Positions 35,888 through 45,224 are shown, numbered from the stretch's first letter. The stretch is 64,000 nt of DNA from Rhizobacter koreensis (GCF_013366375.1 NZ_JABWMJ010000007.1:270420-334419), one strand, 5' to 3'. The notes: a model not told the origin generated them from the letters alone. Numbers and translations: made by a program.

Positions 35888-38113
35888 ATGAAGTTCGACA
35901 CCCCTGCGACCACCAACCCGATCGACCGCCTCGAGGCGGTCGGCAAGCCCTTCGACCGCATCGACGGCCGCTTCAAGACCACCGGCACCGCACCCTATGC
36001 CTACGAGCGCCACGACGTCGCGCCGAACGCGGCGTACGGCTACGTCGTGACGAGCGGCGTCGCCAAGGGCCGCATAGCATCGATCGACGTCGCCGCGGCG
36101 CGCGCCGCGCCCGGCGTGCTCGGCGTCGTGACTTGGCAGAACGCCGGCAAGCTCGGCCAGGCCAAGACGCACTACGCGCGCCTGCTCGGCGGGCCCGAGG
36201 TGCAGCACTACCACCAGGCGATCGGCCTCGTCGTCGCCGAGACGTTCGAGCAGGCGCGTGCCGCCGCCGGGCTGGTGCGCGTCGACTACGCGCGCGAGCC
36301 GGGCCGCTACGACCTCGCCGCGCAGCTCGAGACCGCCCCGCTGGTCGGCGGCGACAGCGGCGAAGGCAGCGCGTCGCCGCCGGTGCACCGCACCGGCGAC
36401 TTCGAGGGCGCGTTCGCCGCCGCGCCGGTCAAGCTCGACGCCTGGTATTCGACGCCCGACGAGAGTCACGCGATGCTCGAGCCGCACGCCAGCGTCGCCG
36501 CCTGGGACGGCGACTCGGTGACGGTGTGGACGTCGAACCAGATGGTCGCCTGGGCGGTGCGCGATCTGTCCGAGACGCTGCTGATCCCGGCCGAGAAGAT
36601 CCGCATCGTCTCGCCGTTCGTCGGCGGCGGCTTCGGCACCAAGCTGTGGATCCGCAGCGACGCGCTGCTCGCCGCGCTCGGCGCGCGAATGGCGGGGCGT
36701 CCGGTCAAGGTGAACCTGGCCCGCGCCCAGGTGCCCAACAACACCACGCACCGGCCGGCGACGATGCAGCGCGTGCGGCTCGGCGCGGCGCGCGACGGCC
36801 GCATCGCCGCGGTCGCGCACGAGAGCTGGTCGGGCAACCTGCCCGGCGGCAAGCCCGAGACGGCGACCGACCAGACGCGGCTGCTCTACGCCGGCGCCAA
36901 CCGCCTGACGTCGATGCGCCTCGCGGCGCTCGACCTGCCGGAGGGCAACGCGATGCGCGCGCCGGGCGAAGCGCCCGGCATGATGGCGCTTGAGGTCGCG
37001 ATGGACGAGCTTGCCGAGAAGCTCGGCATGGACCCGGTCGAGCTGCGCATCGTCAACGACACCCAGGTCGACCCTGAAAAGCCCGAGCGCCATTACTCGC
37101 AGCGCAACCTGGTGCGGTGCCTGCGCACCGGCGCCGAGAAGTTCGGCTGGAACCGGCGCAACGCGCGGCCGGGCCGCACGCGTGACGGCACCTGGCTGGT
37201 CGGCATGGGCGTCGCGGCGGCGTTCCGCAACAACCTGCTCACCAAGTCGGCGGCGCGGGTGCGGCTCGACGGGCGTGGCGTCGTCACCGTCGAGACCGAC
37301 ATGACCGACATCGGCACCGGCAGCTACACCATCCTCGCGCAGACCGCTGCCGAGATGATGGGCGTCGCGGTCGACCAGGTGGTGGTGCGGCTCGGCGACT
37401 CGCGCTTTCCGGTGTCGGCCGGCTCGGGCGGCCAATGGGGCGCCAACAACTCGACGGCCGGCGTCTACGCGGCGTGCGTGAAGCTGCGCGAGGCGGTCGC
37501 GGGCAAGCTCGGCGTCGATGCCGCGAGTGCCGTGTTCGCCGGCGGCGAGGTGCGCGCCGGCGGCCGCAACCTGCCCCTCGCGCAGGCCGCCGCCGGCGGC
37601 GAGCTCGTCGCGGAGGACGCGATCGAGTACGGCGAGCTCCACAAGAAGTACCAGCAGTCGACCTTCGGCGCGCACTTCGTCGAGGTCGGCGTCGACCGCT
37701 TCACCGGCGAGACGCGCGTGCGCCGCATGCTCGCGGTGTGCGCGGCCGGGCGCATCCTCAACCCGAAGTCCGCGCGCAGCCAGGTCATCGGCGCGATGAC
37801 GATGGGCGTCGGCGCGGCGCTGATGGAGCACCTCGCGGTCGACAAGCGCCCCGACTACGGCTTCTTCGTCAACCACGACCTCGCCGGTTACGAGGTGCCG
37901 GTGCACGCCGACATCCCGCACCAGGACGTGATCTTCCTCGACGAGACCGACCCGCTGTCGTCGCCGATGAAGGCCAAGGGCGTCGCCGAGCTCGGCATCT
38001 GCGGCGTCGCCGCCGCGGTCGCCAACGCGATCTACAACGCCACCGGGGCGCGCGTGCGCGAGTACCCGATCACGCTCGACAAGGTGCTGGGGCAGTTGCC
38101 GGCGCGCGCCTGA
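35888..38113 (+). CDS. paoC: aldehyde oxidoreductase molybdenum-binding subunit PaoC
   Basis: A 741-residue xanthine-oxidase-family Moco subunit. Markers are VSPFVGGGFGTKLWI near residue 240, MRAPGEAPGMMALEVAMDEL near residue 355, SAGSGGQWGANNST near residue 510, and the catalytic glutamate in GVAELGICGVAAAVANAI near residue 700. With PaoA and PaoB it forms the periplasmic aldehyde oxidoreductase. The dedicated chaperone PaoD (XdhC-like) is not in this window, although Moco insertion into this enzyme normally requires it. Confidence 0.93.
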   Translation: MKFDTPATTNPIDRLEAVGKPFDRIDGRFKTTGTAPYAYERHDVAPNAAYGYVVTSGVAKGRIASIDVAAARAAPGVLGVVTWQNAGKLGQAKTHYARLLGGPEVQHYHQAIGLVVAETFEQARAAAGLVRVDYAREPGRYDLAAQLETAPLVGGDSGEGSASPPVHRTGDFEGAFAAAPVKLDAWYSTPDESHAMLEPHASVAAWDGDSVTVWTSNQMVAWAVRDLSETLLIPAEKIRIVSPFVGGGFGTKLWIRSDALLAALGARMAGRPVKVNLARAQVPNNTTHRPATMQRVRLGAARDGRIAAVAHESWSGNLPGGKPETATDQTRLLYAGANRLTSMRLAALDLPEGNAMRAPGEAPGMMALEVAMDELAEKLGMDPVELRIVNDTQVDPEKPERHYSQRNLVRCLRTGAEKFGWNRRNARPGRTRDGTWLVGMGVAAAFRNNLLTKSAARVRLDGRGVVTVETDMTDIGTGSYTILAQTAAEMMGVAVDQVVVRLGDSRFPVSAGSGGQWGANNSTAGVYAACVKLREAVAGKLGVDAASAVFAGGEVRAGGRNLPLAQAAAGGELVAEDAIEYGELHKKYQQSTFGAHFVEVGVDRFTGETRVRRMLAVCAAGRILNPKSARSQVIGAMTMGVGAALMEHLAVDKRPDYGFFVNHDLAGYEVPVHADIPHQDVIFLDETDPLSSPMKAKGVAELGICGVAAAVANAIYNATGARVREYPITLDKVLGQLPARA

Positions 38114-38258
38114 GCGGCCGCCGGTCGAACGCTGGTCGCCACGGCACGGGGCGCGTCAACCGCCGAGCCGGTGGCGCGTTGGTCACGGGCCACCGCCAGC
38201 GCCTCTCGCGAAGCGCCGACCGGCGGAACTCTCGCAACCACGATCCCGGATCACGTCC

Positions 38259-38510
38259 ATGAAGAACGCACTCATCGCTCTCGCTCTCGTCGTCGGTGCC
38301 GCCGGCGCGTACGCCCAGGCCGGCACGGCCGTCAAGGAAGCCGGCAAGGCCACCGCCGAGACCAGCAAGCAGGCCGCGGAGAACACCAAGGCAGCCGTGA
38401 GCAGCGAGCCCGCGAAGACCGTGCACAAGGCCAAGGCCGACGTTCACAAGGCCAAGGCGAGCCACGCCGCTCACGAGTCGAAGGAAGCGGCCAAGGCCGC
38501 GACGAAGTAA
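38259..38510 (+). CDS. small secreted Lys/Ala-rich protein
   Basis: An 83-residue protein with a signal peptide (MKNALIALALVVGAAGAYAQ) and a mature part made almost only of Ala, Lys, Glu, Thr and His with heptad-like spacing (VKEAGKATAETSKQAAENTK), predicted as one long helix. Similar small proteins are common in Burkholderiales, but their function is not known. A strong intrinsic terminator follows 36 bp after the stop. It may be a highly expressed envelope protein. Confidence 0.75.
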   Translation: MKNALIALALVVGAAGAYAQAGTAVKEAGKATAETSKQAAENTKAAVSSEPAKTVHKAKADVHKAKASHAAHESKEAAKAATK

Positions 38511-38546
38511 GCACGTCGTCGGCCTTCGAGCCGGACGCGCAGGAAG

Positions 38547-38571
38547 AAAACGCGGCCCCGGCCGCGTTTTT
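38547..38571 (+). terminator. Rho-independent terminator of the small Lys/Ala-rich protein gene
   Basis: An inverted repeat AAAACGCGGC (38547-38556) / GCCGCGTTTT (38561-38570) with a four-base loop ends in a run of five T residues. This is a standard intrinsic terminator for the plus-strand gene. Confidence 0.85.
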
Positions 38572-38757
38572 CGCTTGCGCGACGGCCGCGGTGCGAGGGC
38601 GCCGGCGGCTCAAGGATCAGGCGCGCGGGCCCCGCTCGCGAACGGCGCCGGGTACGGCGTCGTGCAAGCCTCGGGGCATGGCGACGTCGTCGATGCAGCC
38701 CCCGCGGGCCACACGCGACCGGCCTTGCGGACGCCGCGCGGCACGACGGGCGTGCCG

Positions 38758-41106
38758 TCACTCGCCGGCAGCGTGCGCCGGCGCGCCCGCGAGCTTGGCC
38801 TCGAGGCTCTGCCGATCGGCGAAGAGGCGCGCCCACGGATCGGGCCGCGCCAACGCGTTGCGCACGGTCGGGAGGCGCCAGCCGGCAGGGTCGGCGCTCG
38901 CGAGCTGGTCCCACGCCAACGGCATCGAGACCGGCGCACCGGCGAGACCCCGGGGCCCGTACGGAACGATGATCGACTTGCCGCGCACGTTCATGTTGAA
39001 GTCGAGGAACACCTTGCCGGTGCGCTTGCCGGTGTCCCATTCGGTCGTGATGGTCGCCGGGTGCGCGGCGGCGACGTGCCTGCAGATCATCGTTGCGACG
39101 CGGCGCACGACGTCGAAGCGCAGCGTGCGCTCGATCGGCACCAGCACGTGCAGCCCGGTCTTGCCGGACGTCTTCACGTAGGCGGCAAGTGCCATCGCGT
39201 CGAGCACCTCCTTGAGCCGGAACGCGACCTGCCGGCCCTGCTCGAAGCCTTCGGGGTTCGGCTCGGGCTCGTCGCCGCGCCGCTCGGCCCCCGAGTAGAT
39301 GTATGGATCGATGTCGAACAGCATGTAGTCGGGAAAGTTGACCGCCGCCTTCGCGAGGCGCGCCGCCGAACCCGCCGCCGACGCCGTGGCGCCCGCGCCG
39401 CCCTCGGCGCTCACGCGTGCATGCCACGGATGGATCTCGAGCGCGCCGTTCTCGGCGAGCCAGAGCAGCGTCGCCAGGTTGTTGCAGAGCAGGTAGACGT
39501 CGTCGCTGCCCTTGGTCTCGGAAAAGATCGTCGCGGTCTCGACGTAGTCGGGGAGCGCCGTCTCCGGATGCTTCTGCAGCATGCGCCGGCCCTCGATGCC
39601 GCCGGGCCAGCGGAACAGCGTGAGCGGGCGGCCCTCCAGGAACGGCAGCATGCGCGGCGCGACCTCGACCAGATAGCGCAGCAGGTCGAGCTTGGTGATC
39701 GCGGGCTGATCGATCTCGGGAACGGCCGGCCAGTAGACGCGTTCGAGGCGGGTCAGCTTCACGCGTGCGCCGTCGACATCGAGGTTCGCGGGCTGCGCAT
39801 CGAGCAAGGCGAGCAGACGGGCGGTGCCGTCGTCCGAAGTGACCGCTGTTGCAGGCCGCGCGTGTGCGAGCCGGCCTTCCGCTCGCACGCCGCGGGCGCC
39901 GTCGCGCGGCGCAGCCCTCGCGCCAACCCGGGTTCGCGAACCCGCCGCGTCCGACCGCGCGGCGGCGGGACCGGCCGGCGAATGCTCGGGGCCGTCCTGC
40001 GCATGGCGGGCCGCATCCGGCAGCGCGCTGCGGCGGCGCGACGACGCGCCGGCGGCGCCGGCCACCTGCGCATCGGCAGCCGCACCGGTGGCCGATGCCG
40101 CCCCGTTGCCGTCGCGCCGCACGCTGGCCGGATCGACGTCGTCGCGCAGGCGCAGGAACACCGGCGCGCGCAGACGCCCGCCCTCGGTCCAGTTCGCGAA
40201 GCTCACCTCGGCGACGAGCTCGGGGCGCAGCCACACGGTGCCGGCGCGCGTCGCCACCTTCTCGGCGAACGGCGAACGCGCCTCGGCGAGCGGCGCCATG
40301 CGCGCGAGCAGCGCGCCGATCGTCGCCTCGTCGAAGCCGGTGCCGACGTTGGCGGCATAGCGCAGCTCGCCGGCATCGTTCCGGTAGCCGACGACCAGCG
40401 AGCCGAAGCGTTCGCGCTCGCCCTTGCCCTTGCTGTAGCCGCCGATCACGAACTCGGCCGACGCGGTCTTCTTCACCTTGAGCCAGTCGGGCGAGCGCAG
40501 GCCCGGCCGGTACGGCGAACCGACGCGCTTGGCGACGACGCCCTCGAAGCCGCTCTCGATCGCCGCGGCGTAGAGCGCCGGCCCGTCGGCGTCGGCGTGC
40601 ACCAGCTTCACGTGGGTGGCCGGCGGCAGCAGGGCCTCGAGCAGGCGCCGCCGCTCGATGTACGGCAGATCGCGCAGATTGCGGCCGGCGTGATGCAGCA
40701 GGTCGAACGCGAAGAACAGCGCCGGCGCGCGTCGCTCGGCCGCGGCGATCTCGGCATCTCCCGACAGGCCGGCGCGGTTCTGCAGCGCGTTGAACGACGG
40801 CCGGCCGTCCGGCCCAAGGGCGACGATCTCGCCGTCGACGATGCGATCGCCATTCGTCGTCCACCGCAGCTCGGCGACGATCGACGGGAAGAGCCGCGTG
40901 TAGTCGATTGCGCGCCGCGAGACGAGACGCACCACCTCGCCCTGCACGAACGCGAGCATGCGATAGCCATCGAGCTTGGGCTCGAACAGCCAGTCGGGGT
41001 CGCGGAACGGCGCCTCGACCAGCTGCGCCGCCATCGGCGTCAAGCGCGCCGGGAACGCCTCGGGCGTCCCCGGCGGGTCGATGCGCGGTCGGCGTGCGGG
41101 TGGCAT
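38758..41106 (-). CDS. ligD: DNA ligase D, ligase-polymerase form
   Basis: A 782-residue NHEJ enzyme. Residues about 20-320 are the ATP-dependent ligase domain with nucleophile K44 in FEPKLDGYRM, GFEGVVAKRVGSPYRPG and WLKVKKTASAEFVIGGYSKG. Residues about 325-410 are a low-complexity Ala/Arg linker. Residues about 420-782 are the primase-polymerase domain with YWPAVPEIDQPAITKLDLL, the metal-binding Asps in YMLFDIDPYIYS and the block KTSGKTGLHVLVPIERTLRF. No phosphoesterase domain is present, so the order is Lig-Pol as in Bacillus. The ATG at 41106 is chosen; the upstream extension has no family similarity. Confidence 0.93.
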   Translation of the reverse strand: MPPARRPRIDPPGTPEAFPARLTPMAAQLVEAPFRDPDWLFEPKLDGYRMLAFVQGEVVRLVSRRAIDYTRLFPSIVAELRWTTNGDRIVDGEIVALGPDGRPSFNALQNRAGLSGDAEIAAAERRAPALFFAFDLLHHAGRNLRDLPYIERRRLLEALLPPATHVKLVHADADGPALYAAAIESGFEGVVAKRVGSPYRPGLRSPDWLKVKKTASAEFVIGGYSKGKGERERFGSLVVGYRNDAGELRYAANVGTGFDEATIGALLARMAPLAEARSPFAEKVATRAGTVWLRPELVAEVSFANWTEGGRLRAPVFLRLRDDVDPASVRRDGNGAASATGAAADAQVAGAAGASSRRRSALPDAARHAQDGPEHSPAGPAAARSDAAGSRTRVGARAAPRDGARGVRAEGRLAHARPATAVTSDDGTARLLALLDAQPANLDVDGARVKLTRLERVYWPAVPEIDQPAITKLDLLRYLVEVAPRMLPFLEGRPLTLFRWPGGIEGRRMLQKHPETALPDYVETATIFSETKGSDDVYLLCNNLATLLWLAENGALEIHPWHARVSAEGGAGATASAAGSAARLAKAAVNFPDYMLFDIDPYIYSGAERRGDEPEPNPEGFEQGRQVAFRLKEVLDAMALAAYVKTSGKTGLHVLVPIERTLRFDVVRRVATMICRHVAAAHPATITTEWDTGKRTGKVFLDFNMNVRGKSIIVPYGPRGLAGAPVSMPLAWDQLASADPAGWRLPTVRNALARPDPWARLFADRQSLEAKLAGAPAHAAGE

Positions 41107-41234
41107 GGTGGAGACGGAGCGGCGAAGGATCGTGGCACATGCCGTGCGCGTGACGCCCACATCGAACGGGACGCATCGCACGTTATGCGCGGCACGCCGC
41201 AGGCGTCGCTCGACGGGCACGCACACCGACATCG

Positions 41235-41325
41235 CCGCTCACCCCGCGACCGCTCACGGCCCACGGCCCAGGGCCACGGCTCACCGGCCACGCGTCGCCG
41301 CTCACCCGGCACGGAGCACGGCCCC
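41235..41325. repeat. degenerate CACGG/CTCAC-rich tract
   Basis: Between ligD and tetR the plus strand has repeated short units related to GGCCCACGGCC and CGCTCACC within about 90 bases. The units are imperfect and unevenly spaced, so this is a low-complexity tract and not an array. It forms part of the 295-base ligD/tetR intergenic region, whose right end carries the TetR operator. Confidence 0.35.
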
Positions 41326-41372
41326 GGGTCAAGGGTGACATCACGATGAACGGCCAACGAAGAATATGACGC

Positions 41373-41392
41373 TCGTCATATTTCGATGTACA
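41373..41392. promoter_or_regulatory. TetR operator 1 (perfect inverted repeat)
   Basis: AATATGACG-CT-CGTCATATT is a perfect 9-bp inverted repeat with a 2-base centre, 9 bases upstream of the tetR start codon. Its AT-rich arms stand out in 70% GC DNA. A second copy lies at 42113-42132. It is very probably the autoregulatory binding site of the TetR protein. Confidence 0.8.
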
Positions 41393-41401
41393 GTGCCGTC
41401 C

Positions 41402-42073
41402 ATGCCCCGTAAGTCCTCGCCCCATGCCGCCCCGAGCCGGCGCGACCTCACCCACGCGCGGATCCTCGACATCGCGGCGCGCGAGGTGCGCGCCAAGGGC
41501 TACGAGCGGGTCGGCGTCGCCGACGTGATGAAGCAGGCAGGGCTCACGCACGGCGGCTTCTACGCGCACTTCCCTTCACGCGACGCCATGCTGGCCGAGG
41601 CGATCGAGCACGCCGGGCGAACGAGCGCCGGGGTGCTGGCCGAGCGGATCGAAGCGCGTCGGCCGGGCGTCAGCGCGTTCGCCGCGCTGGTCGGGCACTA
41701 CCTCTCCGAGGCGCATCTCGCCGGGCCCGAGCGCGGCTGCGTGGTCGCCGCGCTCGCCTCCGAGATGGCGCGCCAGCCGGCGGCGCTCGCCGACGCGGCG
41801 ACGACACGCGTGCGCAGCCTCATCGCCACGGTCGAGCGCGCGCTGCCGCCCGGCTCGCCCGCCGACGCCGCGACGACCGTCGCCGCGACGCTGGTCGGCA
41901 GCCTGCAGATCGCGCGTGCGCTCGGCGCCGACGGCGGCGGCAAGGCGGTTCTCGCCGCCGCGCGACAGACGCTGATCGCGCAGTACGACGTGCAGGGCGA
42001 CGCTGCCATGGCAGCCGGTTCCGCGTCGAATCCCCCGCGCCGCCGCGCCACGCACGCACCCAGCGACGGCTGA
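41402..42073 (+). CDS. TetR family transcriptional regulator
   Basis: A 223-residue repressor. The N-terminal helix-turn-helix is clear (RILDIAAREVRAKGYERVGVADVMKQAGLTHGGFYAHFPSR, residues about 18-58, with the recognition helix in THGGFYAHF). The C-terminal ligand domain (residues 70-190) resembles the TetR_C group found next to quinone, aldehyde or aromatic-responsive SDR genes. The ATG at 41402 lies just after operator 1, so the protein likely represses its own gene. It precedes the SDR-MFS pair on the same strand, with operator 2 between them. Confidence 0.93.
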   Translation: MPRKSSPHAAPSRRDLTHARILDIAAREVRAKGYERVGVADVMKQAGLTHGGFYAHFPSRDAMLAEAIEHAGRTSAGVLAERIEARRPGVSAFAALVGHYLSEAHLAGPERGCVVAALASEMARQPAALADAATTRVRSLIATVERALPPGSPADAATTVAATLVGSLQIARALGADGGGKAVLAAARQTLIAQYDVQGDAAMAAGSASNPPRRRATHAPSDG

Positions 42074-42112
42074 AACCCCGCGCCCAGGCCCGTGCCCGGT
42101 CGCTCGCCCATG

Positions 42113-42132
42113 AATATGACGGTCATCATATC
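42113..42132. promoter_or_regulatory. TetR operator 2 (imperfect copy)
   Basis: AATATGACG-GT-CATCATATC repeats the left arm of operator 1 exactly and matches the right arm at seven of nine positions. It lies 30 bp before the SDR start codon, where bound repressor would block transcription of the SDR-MFS operon. Confidence 0.75.
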
Positions 42133-42162
42133 GATGCACCACCACCGCAGGAGAACCTCTCG

Positions 42163-42882
42163 ATGAAGCTGCAAGACGCCACCGTCCTGATCACTGGCGC
42201 GAACCGCGGGCTCGGCCGCGCCTTCGCCGAGGCCGCGCTCGCGCGCGGCGCACGCACGGTGTACGCCGCCGCGCGCGACCCCGCCCGCGTCGGCGTCGCG
42301 GGCGTGCGCCCGATCGCCATCGACGTGAACGATCCGCGCAGCGTCGCCGCCGCGGCGCGCGAGTGCGGCGACACCACGCTCGTCATCAACAACGCCGGCA
42401 TCGCGAGCACCGGCGGCTTCCTGGCACCCGACGCGATCGACGCGGCACGCGCGCACCTCGAGACCAACTTCTTCGGCGTGCTGCGCATGGTGCAGGCGTT
42501 CGCGCCGGTGCTCGGGAAGAACGGCGGCGGCGCGTTCCTCGACGTGCTGTCGGTCGCGAGCTGGATCAACTCGCCGCTGCTCGGCACCTATGGCGCCAGC
42601 AAGTCGGCCGCATGGGCGCTGACCAACGGCATCCGCATCGAGCTCGCGGCTCAGGGTACGCAGGTGCTCGGGCTGCACGTCGGCTTCGTCGACACCGATC
42701 TCACCGCGGGCATGGACGTGCCGAAGGCGCGCCCCGCCGACGTCGTTGCCACTGCGCTCGACGGCCTCGAAGCCGGCGCGAGCGAGGTGCTTGCCGACGA
42801 GTTCACCCGCCAGGTGCACCGGGGCCTCTCGGCCCACCCTGCCGTCTACCTGCAGGCGATCGAGCGCGGAGCTGCGGCGTGA
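42163..42882 (+). CDS. short-chain dehydrogenase/reductase in the TetR circuit
   Basis: A 239-residue SDR. The cofactor loop is VLITGANRGLGRAFAEAAL at residue 8, followed by NNAGIAS near residue 77 and the active site S in LSVASW and YGASKSA. An Arg follows the first strand (AARDPARV), which suggests NADPH preference. The RBS is CAGGAG upstream of the ATG at 42163. Its stop overlaps the GTG of the MFS gene (GTGA), so the two are co-translated. It is likely induced when the TetR ligand is present; the substrate is unknown. Confidence 0.92.
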   Translation: MKLQDATVLITGANRGLGRAFAEAALARGARTVYAAARDPARVGVAGVRPIAIDVNDPRSVAAAARECGDTTLVINNAGIASTGGFLAPDAIDAARAHLETNFFGVLRMVQAFAPVLGKNGGGAFLDVLSVASWINSPLLGTYGASKSAAWALTNGIRIELAAQGTQVLGLHVGFVDTDLTAGMDVPKARPADVVATALDGLEAGASEVLADEFTRQVHRGLSAHPAVYLQAIERGAAA

Positions 42883-44300
42883 GCGCCGTCGCCGACGTCG
42901 TCACCTCCCGCGACGCCGCGGCGCGTCACGATGCCGCCCACCGGCCGCGCTCGCCGTGGCCGACCTTCTGGGTGGCGAGCATCGCGGTCTTCCTGGTGGC
43001 GCTCGACACCACCCTGCTCTACGCCGCCTTCGACGCGATCCGCGCCGGCTTTCCCGGCACCGAAGCGGCCGACCTGTCGTGGGTGCTCAACGCGTACACG
43101 GTCATCTACGCGGCGATGCTGATCCCGGCCGGGGGCCTCGCGGACGCGCACGGCCGCAAGAAGGTCTTCATGCTCGGCGTGACGCTGTTCCTCGCCGCCT
43201 CGGCCGCCTGCGGACTCGCGACCAGCGTCGGCTGGCTGATCGGGGCGCGCGGCGTGCAGGCGATCGGCGCGGCCCTGCTGACGCCGGCATCGCTGTCGAT
43301 CGTGCTCGCCGCCTTTCCGCAGGAGAAGCGCGCGGTCGCGGTGAGCCTCTGGGGTGCGGTCGGCGGCCTCGCGGCGGCGATCGGCCCGAGCCTGGGCTCG
43401 CTGGTGGTCGCCAAGGCAGGCTGGCCGTGGGCGTTCTACCTCAACCTGCCGCTCGGCGCGCTGTCGCTCTGGCGCGGCGCGAGCCTCCTGGTCGAGGCGC
43501 GCAAGCCCGACGTGCGCCAGCACGTCGACCTCGTCGGCATGCTGCTGCTGATCGTCGGCGTCGGGGCGGTCGCGCTCGCGATCGTGCAGGCCGACTCGAG
43601 GTGGACGCGCGTCGAGATCGGCGTCGCGCTCGGCGTCGCGATGGTCGCACTGGCGGCGTTCGTCGCGTGGGCGCGCCACACCGCGCATCCGCTCGTCGAC
43701 CTCACGCTGTTCCGGCATCGCACCTACACGTTCGTCAACCTTGCGACGTTCGCGTTCGGCATCGCCTTCGCGATGATGTTCTTCGCGTTCTTCTTCTACA
43801 TGCGCGAGGTGTGGGGCTTCAGCCTGCCGCAGGCCGGCGTGGCGATCGTGCCGGGGCCGCTGCTGGTGGTGCCGTCGGCGATCGTCACCGGCCGCCTCGC
43901 CGCCCGACATGGACACCGCCCGTTCCTCGTCGGCGGCGCGTTGCTCTACGCGTGCAGCGGCCTCTGGTTCGCCGTGGTGCCGGGGCTGGAGCCGGCGTAT
44001 CTCGCGCGCTGGCTGCCCGGGCTCGTGATGAGCGGCGTCGCGGTCGGCATGGTGCTGCCGTCGCTCTCGGCCGCTGCGGTGCATCGCCTGCCGGCGCCGC
44101 AGTACGCGGTCGGCACCGCGGTCAACCAGGCGACGCGGCAGATCGGCGCCGTGCTCGGCGTCGCCATCGTCGTGCTCGCGCTCGGCCATGCCGACGTCAC
44201 CCGCGCCGACTTCACGCCGGTCTACGCGCTGCACGTGGCGCTCGCGCTGCTCACCGGCGCGCTCTGCCTCGCGGTCGACACGCGGCCGGCACGGCGCTGA
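42879..44300 (+). CDS. MFS transporter, DHA2-type (EmrB/QacA-like)
   Basis: A 473-residue protein with about 14 predicted membrane helices. Motifs include LVALDTTLLYAAFDAI in helix 1 (the D-x3-N/A motif C region of 14-TM drug exporters), GGLADAHGRKKVFMLG (motif A) and the antiporter motif region in LTPASLSIVLAAF. It most likely exports a drug or toxic compound by proton antiport. The GTG start at 42879 overlaps the SDR stop by 4 bp. It is the last gene of the TetR-controlled unit. Confidence 0.9.
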   Translation: MSAVADVVTSRDAAARHDAAHRPRSPWPTFWVASIAVFLVALDTTLLYAAFDAIRAGFPGTEAADLSWVLNAYTVIYAAMLIPAGGLADAHGRKKVFMLGVTLFLAASAACGLATSVGWLIGARGVQAIGAALLTPASLSIVLAAFPQEKRAVAVSLWGAVGGLAAAIGPSLGSLVVAKAGWPWAFYLNLPLGALSLWRGASLLVEARKPDVRQHVDLVGMLLLIVGVGAVALAIVQADSRWTRVEIGVALGVAMVALAAFVAWARHTAHPLVDLTLFRHRTYTFVNLATFAFGIAFAMMFFAFFFYMREVWGFSLPQAGVAIVPGPLLVVPSAIVTGRLAARHGHRPFLVGGALLYACSGLWFAVVPGLEPAYLARWLPGLVMSGVAVGMVLPSLSAAAVHRLPAPQYAVGTAVNQATRQIGAVLGVAIVVLALGHADVTRADFTPVYALHVALALLTGALCLAVDTRPARR

Positions 44301-44416
44301 GGCTCGAAAAGGTCCATCCATTCGGCTGCGACACGGGCCGGCGGACCGCCGCGCGGCGCAGCACGCCGGTTCTCCCGCGGTGGCAAGATCGCCGCTTCCA
44401 CACCGGGAGAACCGAC

Positions 44417-45211
44417 ATGAACGTCAAGCCTGCTGCCTGGGTCCTCGCCGCGCTGCTTGCCGGCACGTCGCTGGCCGCCCGCGCGGCCGACCTGCTCGAC
44501 GACGTGAAGGCACGCGGCAGCCTGCGCGTCGGCATGGAGGGCACCTACCCGCCGTTCAACTACCGCGACGAGAAGGGCGAGCTCGCCGGCTTCGACGTCG
44601 ACATCGCCAAGGCGATCGCCGCGAAGCTGGGCGTGAAGGCCGAGTTCACGACCACCGAGTGGAGCGGCATTCTCGCGGGGCTGCAGTCGGGCAAGTACGA
44701 CGTGATCGTCAACCAGGTCGCGGCCACCGACAAGCGCCGCGAGACCTTCGACTTCAGCGCGCCCTACGTCATCTCGTACCCGCAGCTCATCGTCCGTGCC
44801 AACGAGACGCGCAAGCTCGACACGCCCGCCGACCTGAAGGGCAAGAAGATCGGCGTCGGCCAGGGCAGCAACTACGCCGACCTCGCCAAGGGCATCGCAG
44901 GCGTTGAGGTCCGCACCTATCCCGGCGCGCCCGAGTACCTGCAGGACCTCGCGACCGGTCGCATCGATGCCGCGATCAACGACAGCCTGCTGATCCCCTA
45001 CCTGCGCGAAAAGACGAAGCTTCCGGTGAAGGCCGGCGCGACGATCGGCAAGCCGGAAGGCAACGCGATCCCGTTCCGCAAGGGCAATCCCAAGTTCAAG
45101 CAGGCGATCGACAAGGCGCTCGAGGACCTCAAGGCCGACGGCAGCTACGCGAAGATCTCGACCCGCTGGTTCGAGCGCGACGTGAGCAAGCCGCCGGCCG
45201 CCGCTCGCTGA
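44417..45211 (+). CDS. polar amino-acid ABC transporter substrate-binding protein
   Basis: A 264-residue periplasmic receptor of the SBP_bac_3 family. A signal peptide (ending LAARAAD) is followed by LRVGMEGTYPPFNYRDEKGE, GFDVDIAKAIAAKLG and DVIVNQVAATDKRRETFDFS. The last two regions match cystine-type (FliY/TcyJ-like) receptors. The ATG at 44417 follows GGGAGAACC. It lies 13 bp upstream of the permease gene. No ATP-binding subunit follows. Confidence 0.92.
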   Translation: MNVKPAAWVLAALLAGTSLAARAADLLDDVKARGSLRVGMEGTYPPFNYRDEKGELAGFDVDIAKAIAAKLGVKAEFTTTEWSGILAGLQSGKYDVIVNQVAATDKRRETFDFSAPYVISYPQLIVRANETRKLDTPADLKGKKIGVGQGSNYADLAKGIAGVEVRTYPGAPEYLQDLATGRIDAAINDSLLIPYLREKTKLPVKAGATIGKPEGNAIPFRKGNPKFKQAIDKALEDLKADGSYAKISTRWFERDVSKPPAAAR

Positions 45212-45224
45212 CCGCACCGCCCGC

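Noticed and set aside
41235..41325. A possible CRISPR-like or tandem-repeat array before tetR
   Set aside because: The units are short, imperfect and irregularly spaced, without unique spacers. No cas genes are present anywhere in the window.
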